From the NCBI RefSeq assembly GCF_000429485.1, contig NZ_KE386907.1, positions 257,096-321,095 on the forward strand: DNA of 64,000 bases, read 5' to 3'. The DNA comes from Aliagarivorans marinus DSM 23064. GTDB lineage: Bacteria > Pseudomonadota > Gammaproteobacteria > Enterobacterales > Celerinatantimonadaceae. Positions 59,300 through 64,000 of the stretch are shown in pieces. Position numbers and translations under genes: made by a program. The notes under the pieces are model-generated. The model did not search any database and had not been told where the DNA came from. It saw nothing but the letters and a program-made list of their open reading frames with translations. Each line of letters begins with the position of its first letter. The first letter of the stretch is position 1.

Positions 59300-60667
59300 A
59301 TGGTACGAATTCAACCTCTTTCTCTTACGCTTGACCACATTCTTCCAGCACTTTCGCAACAAGTGTGGAGTTGTTTTTTACAATCGGCCAGCCAAGACCA
59401 CCCTGATAGCCAGTTCGACATTATCGTCGCCGACCCCATTGCGACCCTCTGCTACCAAGATGGCCAAGGCACGCAGCTTGAAAACGGCGTGGTCACCTCC
59501 GTCGATGGCAACCCCTTTACTCAAGCCCAACAGCTACGCCAGCGCCTGTTTAGCGAGGGGGAGCATCACGCCCTGCCCTTTAGCGGTGGCTGCCTTGGCC
59601 TGTGGGGCTACGATTTAGGGCGCAGCCTGGAGCGCATGCCTGAGATTGCCGAGCAAGATATTGCCACTCCCGATATGGCGTTAGGTTACTACGACTGGGC
59701 CATCATTCATGATAAAGCCGCCCAGCAGCTGTTGCTGGTAAGCTACTCCCAAGGCCTAACTGAGCAAGCCGCTGACGCCAAGCTCGCCAAACGCCTGGAA
59801 TGGCTGCAGCAGCTACAAACTCAAGCCAAACCGGCATTTGCGCTAAGCGAGCACTGGCAGAGTAACCTCAGTGAAGCGCAGTACCGCCAGCGCTTTGATC
59901 AGGTGCAGGAGTACCTGAAAAGTGGTGATTGCTACGAGATTAACCTTACTCAGCGCTTTAGCAGCCGCTACCAAGGCGATGAGTTTGATGCCTACCAACG
60001 CTTGTTGGCGGGTAACCAAGCGCCGTTCAGCGCCTTTATGCGTCTGCCACAGAGCTGCATTCTAAGTGTCTCGCCAGAGCGCTTTATCGCTAAACGAGGC
60101 AGCACCGTAGAAACCAAACCGATCAAAGGCACCCGTAAACGCGGCGCGACCACCGAGCAGGACCAGCGACAAAAACAGCAGCTTCGGCAATCCGAGAAAG
60201 ACCAAGCGGAAAACCTGATGATTGTCGACCTACTGCGCAACGACATCGGCCGGGTAGCAATACCTGGCACGGTGCGAGTGCCCAAGCTGTTTGAGGTGGA
60301 AAGCTTCCCGGCGGTGCACCACTTGGTGAGCACGGTAACTGCAGAGCTGCCTGATAGCGTCAGCGCGGAGCAACTGCTGGCCGCGTGCTTTCCCGGCGGC
60401 TCAATCACTGGCGCGCCGAAGATCCGCGCCATGGAGATTATCGAAGAGCTGGAGCCGCATCGACGCAACGCCTACTGTGGCGCCATCGGCTATATCAACC
60501 ACAATGGTGATATGGACACCAATATCACCATCCGCACCTTGGTGTGCGAGCAAGGGAAAATCCATTGCTGGGCAGGTGGCGCGGTAGTGGTAGACTCTGA
60601 AGTAGAACAGGAATATCAGGAGTGTTTCGACAAACTCAGTCGGATCCTCCCTGCATTGAGCACCTAG
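59300..60667 (+). CDS. pabB: Aminodeoxychorismate synthase component I
   Basis: A 455-residue enzyme that, with PabA, makes 4-amino-4-deoxychorismate for folate. The chorismate-binding domain has CYEINLTQRF, the P-I-K-G-T motif (ETKPIKGTRKRG, as in PabB rather than TrpE), KDQAENLMIVDLLRNDIGRV, VHHLVSTV, CFPGGSITGAPKIRAMEII and GAIGYINHNGDMD. The order pabB-nudL-sdaA is conserved with E. coli. The RBS before the ATG is weak. Confidence 0.96.
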   Translation: MVRIQPLSLTLDHILPALSQQVWSCFLQSASQDHPDSQFDIIVADPIATLCYQDGQGTQLENGVVTSVDGNPFTQAQQLRQRLFSEGEHHALPFSGGCLGLWGYDLGRSLERMPEIAEQDIATPDMALGYYDWAIIHDKAAQQLLLVSYSQGLTEQAADAKLAKRLEWLQQLQTQAKPAFALSEHWQSNLSEAQYRQRFDQVQEYLKSGDCYEINLTQRFSSRYQGDEFDAYQRLLAGNQAPFSAFMRLPQSCILSVSPERFIAKRGSTVETKPIKGTRKRGATTEQDQRQKQQLRQSEKDQAENLMIVDLLRNDIGRVAIPGTVRVPKLFEVESFPAVHHLVSTVTAELPDSVSAEQLLAACFPGGSITGAPKIRAMEIIEELEPHRRNAYCGAIGYINHNGDMDTNITIRTLVCEQGKIHCWAGGAVVVDSEVEQEYQECFDKLSRILPALST

Positions 60668-60696
60668 CTCGAAGCGATTGAAACTTAAAAGGCGAC

Positions 60697-61278
60697 ATGG
60701 ACGAGCAACATTACAAACAGCGCTTTGTATTGCAAAGCGCCCTTCCCCATCCCGCGGATCCAGCTCGGCAGCCCGCTGCCGTATTACTGGCCATCGATGT
60801 TGCCCGCCAGCAGCTGCTGCTAACGCGCCGCGCCCGCCATCTACGCCATCACCCCGGACAGATCAGCCTACCCGGCGGCCGCCACGATCCAGAAGATGCC
60901 GACCTGCAAGCCACCGCGCTGCGCGAGGCGTACGAGGAGATTGGCCTCGCCCCACGCTTTGTAAAGGTGTTGGGCGAACTGCCTAAGCGCTCCACCGTTA
61001 GTAACTTTACCGTGACACCCTTTGTTGCCGAGGTGAGTGGCGACTACCAACTTCGACACAACCCAGAAGAGGTAGAGCAGATCTTACAGCTCCCTCTGCA
61101 GCCTTTCCTGTATGAACGCGCCTATCACACCCATGAGATCCAGCGTAACGGCGAGTTGCACAAGGTGCTATTTATCGTGGTAGGTGGCGAGCTGGTGTGG
61201 GGTGCAACCGCGCGCATCCTGCATGATTTTGCCCTTCACTGCCAAGCGGGAAGCAAAAATGGCAACAGTGTTTTTTAA
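60697..61278 (+). CDS. nudL: Nudix hydrolase, CoA pyrophosphatase-like
   Basis: A 193-residue Nudix protein predicted to split CoA and derivatives into 3',5'-ADP and phosphopantetheine. The Nudix box is GGRHDPEDADLQATALREAYEEIG (the pattern GX5EX7REUXEEXGU with D in place of the first E), preceded by HHPGQISLPGG, the LLTRRARHLRHHPGQI segment typical of the CoA subgroup. AAAGGCGA RBS is good. It lies 29 bp after pabB and probably shares its transcript. Confidence 0.92.
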   Translation: MDEQHYKQRFVLQSALPHPADPARQPAAVLLAIDVARQQLLLTRRARHLRHHPGQISLPGGRHDPEDADLQATALREAYEEIGLAPRFVKVLGELPKRSTVSNFTVTPFVAEVSGDYQLRHNPEEVEQILQLPLQPFLYERAYHTHEIQRNGELHKVLFIVVGGELVWGATARILHDFALHCQAGSKNGNSVF

Positions 61279-61383
61279 CGCGCATCGTAACCAAGGGCGC
61301 ATTTTGTAAGAAGGGCTGATTCTATTTCCAGCGGTAGATGCTATGTTTAATGGAATTTGCCACAGATAAGGAAATCGCGTTTT

Positions 61384-62742
61384 ATGGTCAGTGTGTTCGA
61401 CCTTTTCACCATCGGTATCGGCCCCTCCAGCTCTCACACCGTCGGCCCAATGCGCGCCGCCAAGCGCTTTGTGGACGAGCTTGCTACAACTCACGGCTTG
61501 GAGTCCGTCGAGCAGATTAGTGTGGAGCTGTTTGGCTCATTGGGCGCCACCGGTAAAGGCCATGGCACTGGCAAGGCGGTGATTCTAGGCTTAATGGGCG
61601 AGCTTCCAGAAAGTATCGACGTCGCCGCGATCCCTAAGCATCTAGCTGTACTTGAACAAAGTGAGCAATTGATGCTGGCAGGCACTCACGCCGTGCCTTT
61701 CCCTCGCGAAGGGGCCATCCTATTCCACCGTAATAAATCACTGCCGCAGCACAGCAATGCCCTGACCTTCCACGCACAGTTAAACAGTGGCAGCGCCATC
61801 AGCACCAGTTATTACTCGATTGGTGGCGGCTATATCCTGGAAGAAGGTGAAGGCCCTGCCAGTAAAACGCAGACCTTGCCCCATCCTTTTAGCACCGCCG
61901 ATGAGCTGCTGGCACTGGCTTCGCGCGAGGGTAAGAGCATCGCCAACTTGATGTTGGATAACGAACTGACCATGCATAGCGCGCAAGAGATAGACCACTA
62001 TCTTGAGCAGCTTTGGGCCACCATGCAGGCCTGTGTTAGTGGCGGCATGAACCACGAAGGCATGCTGCCCGGCGGCCTAAAACTGGTTCGGCGCGCCTCG
62101 GCGATCCACCGTCAACTCAATGCCCAACGCAGCACCAGCAGCGATCCGCTGAATGTGATGGACTGGGTCAACCTCTATGCCTTGGCGGTAAGCGAAGAGA
62201 ACGCCGCTGGCGGCCGGGTGGTCACAGCCCCCACCAACGGTGCGGCGGGCATTATTCCCGCGGTGCTGCATTACTACGATCACTTCGTCTGTAAGCTCGA
62301 CCCATCAGCTATCCGCCAGTTTTTCCTAACCACCACCGCGATTGGTGCTCTGTATAAACTCAACGCATCGATCTCCGGCGCAGAAGTCGGCTGTCAGGGC
62401 GAAGTGGGCGTGGCATGCTCCATGGCGGCGGCCGGGCTTACCGCCTTGTTTGGCGGCTCGGCGGCACAGATCGAAAATGCTGCAGAAATTGGTATCGAAC
62501 ACAACCTGGGGCTGACCTGTGACCCCATTGGCGGTCTGGTGCAGGTGCCGTGCATCGAGCGCAACGCGATGGGGGCAATGAAGGCGATTAACGCGGCGCG
62601 TCTGGCGCTACGCGGGAGCGGTCAACATAAGGTATCGCTGGATAAGGCCATTAAGACCATGTGGGAAACCGGCTGCGATATGCAGACCAAATACAAAGAG
62701 ACCGCCCGTGGCGGCCTCGCAGTGAATATTATCGAGTGTTAA
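61384..62742 (+). CDS. sdaA: L-serine ammonia-lyase (iron-sulfur)
   Basis: A 452-residue enzyme deaminating L-serine to pyruvate with a [4Fe-4S] cluster. The beta domain begins [25 protein letters not shown]. The alpha domain has [41 protein letters not shown], the Cys-containing [26 protein letters not shown] and [20 protein letters not shown]. Three cluster Cys are thus present. The ATG at 61384 was chosen by family N-terminus; AAGGAAA is about 10 nt upstream. It ends 8 bp from the convergent cysB. Confidence 0.95.
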   Translation: MVSVFDLFTIGIGPSSSHTVGPMRAAKRFVDELATTHGLESVEQISVELFGSLGATGKGHGTGKAVILGLMGELPESIDVAAIPKHLAVLEQSEQLMLAGTHAVPFPREGAILFHRNKSLPQHSNALTFHAQLNSGSAISTSYYSIGGGYILEEGEGPASKTQTLPHPFSTADELLALASREGKSIANLMLDNELTMHSAQEIDHYLEQLWATMQACVSGGMNHEGMLPGGLKLVRRASAIHRQLNAQRSTSSDPLNVMDWVNLYALAVSEENAAGGRVVTAPTNGAAGIIPAVLHYYDHFVCKLDPSAIRQFFLTTTAIGALYKLNASISGAEVGCQGEVGVACSMAAAGLTALFGGSAAQIENAAEIGIEHNLGLTCDPIGGLVQVPCIERNAMGAMKAINAARLALRGSGQHKVSLDKAIKTMWETGCDMQTKYKETARGGLAVNIIEC

Positions 62743-62750
62743 AGGGCGAG

Positions 62751-63815
<1,065 letters not shown>

Positions 63816-63839
63816 TTAACACGGAACCGGGAAATCGCA

Positions 63840-64000
63840 CTAGCTAATGCGCCTAACTAATTGTGCAGAATTCAATTTTAGTAATGCAGAGGTGCGCAAG
63901 GCGCCAACCAATGCCACCACCAACGCACCACTAATCGGCCCGGCCAGCCACAGCGACCAGGCAAGGGTAAGCGGGCTTTCAAACACCCAATACTGCAGGG
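63840..64000 (-). CDS. C-terminal end of a probable FtsX/YbbP-like permease
   Basis: The last 53 codons of a gene that continues past the right edge. The visible sequence has one transmembrane helix (LWLAGPISGALVVALVGAL) ending with the short basic tail LVRRIS and TAG at 63840-63842. This layout (a last helix followed by a short P/L/R tail) fits the C-terminus of FtsX-domain ABC permeases such as YbbP. The fragment is too short for a firm call; another multi-helix membrane protein is possible. Confidence 0.45.
   Translation of the reverse strand, partial: LQYWVFESPLTLAWSLWLAGPISGALVVALVGALRTSALLKLNSAQLVRRIS

Overview
The window reads as an ordinary stretch of chromosome from a free-living gammaproteobacterium, most likely in or near the Alteromonadales (Shewanella/Ferrimonas-like). 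The evidence is an E. coli-like Lrp, a HexR closely resembling what I recall of Shewanella HexR, the long (368 aa) form of PurC, PsrA-type control of fadE, Bpt next to Aat, and tRNA genes that encode their own CCA. Genes are dense. Convergent genes are often separated by a short intrinsic terminator. I see no prophage, integron, CRISPR array, IS transposase or plasmid gene. The taxonomic placement is inference from protein memory, not a search.

Layout. 1-6.4 kb: the end of lpxM, a small ABM-fold protein, a deaminase whose motifs fit adenine rather than adenosine deaminase, nagD, a Kef-type antiporter and asnB. 6.8-9.4 kb: a polar amino-acid ABC importer (binding protein, permease, ATPase). 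9.4-25.2 kb: the enterobacterial order apt-dnaX-ybaB-recR-htpG-adk-hemH is kept on the minus strand but split by two insertions. One holds purC, a PhnA-like protein and a degenerate sensor kinase-like protein. The other holds a solute-binding protein translationally coupled to a membrane diguanylate cyclase. 25.3-33.6 kb: a predicted 37-aa membrane peptide, dusC, a DksA-like protein, then serS, rarA, lolA, ftsK and lrp. 34-39.8 kb: trxB, then aat, bpt, infA, clpA, clpS and cspD, which together hold the bacterial N-degron pathway. 39.9-45.2 kb: icd, divergent from rluE, mnmA, hflD and purB. 45.2-47.9 kb: a membrane J-domain protein, a LON-domain protein, an unrecognised 74-aa protein, a palindromic intergenic element and two tRNA-Ser genes. 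48-50.9 kb: glk divergent from hexR, then an orphan binding protein. 51-54.3 kb: a psrA-fadE operon with a readable promoter and operator, plus an unexplained plus-strand terminator. 55-57.5 kb: a four-gene RiPP operon (DUF2282 precursor, DUF692 enzyme, DUF2063 partner, DoxX) of the copper-buffering 'bufferin' type. 57.6-64 kb: fumarase, pabB-nudL-sdaA, cysB and the tail of a probable FtsX-like permease.

The most distinctive content is the DUF2282/DUF692/DUF2063/DoxX peptide-modification operon, the binding-protein/diguanylate-cyclase pair, the pseudo-histidine kinase, a base-by-base readable programmed -1 frameshift signal in dnaX, the 37-aa peptide gene with its own RBS and terminator, and a possible small RNA upstream of psrA. 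All functions are inferred from sequence. Coordinates of alternative starts are given where the start is uncertain.
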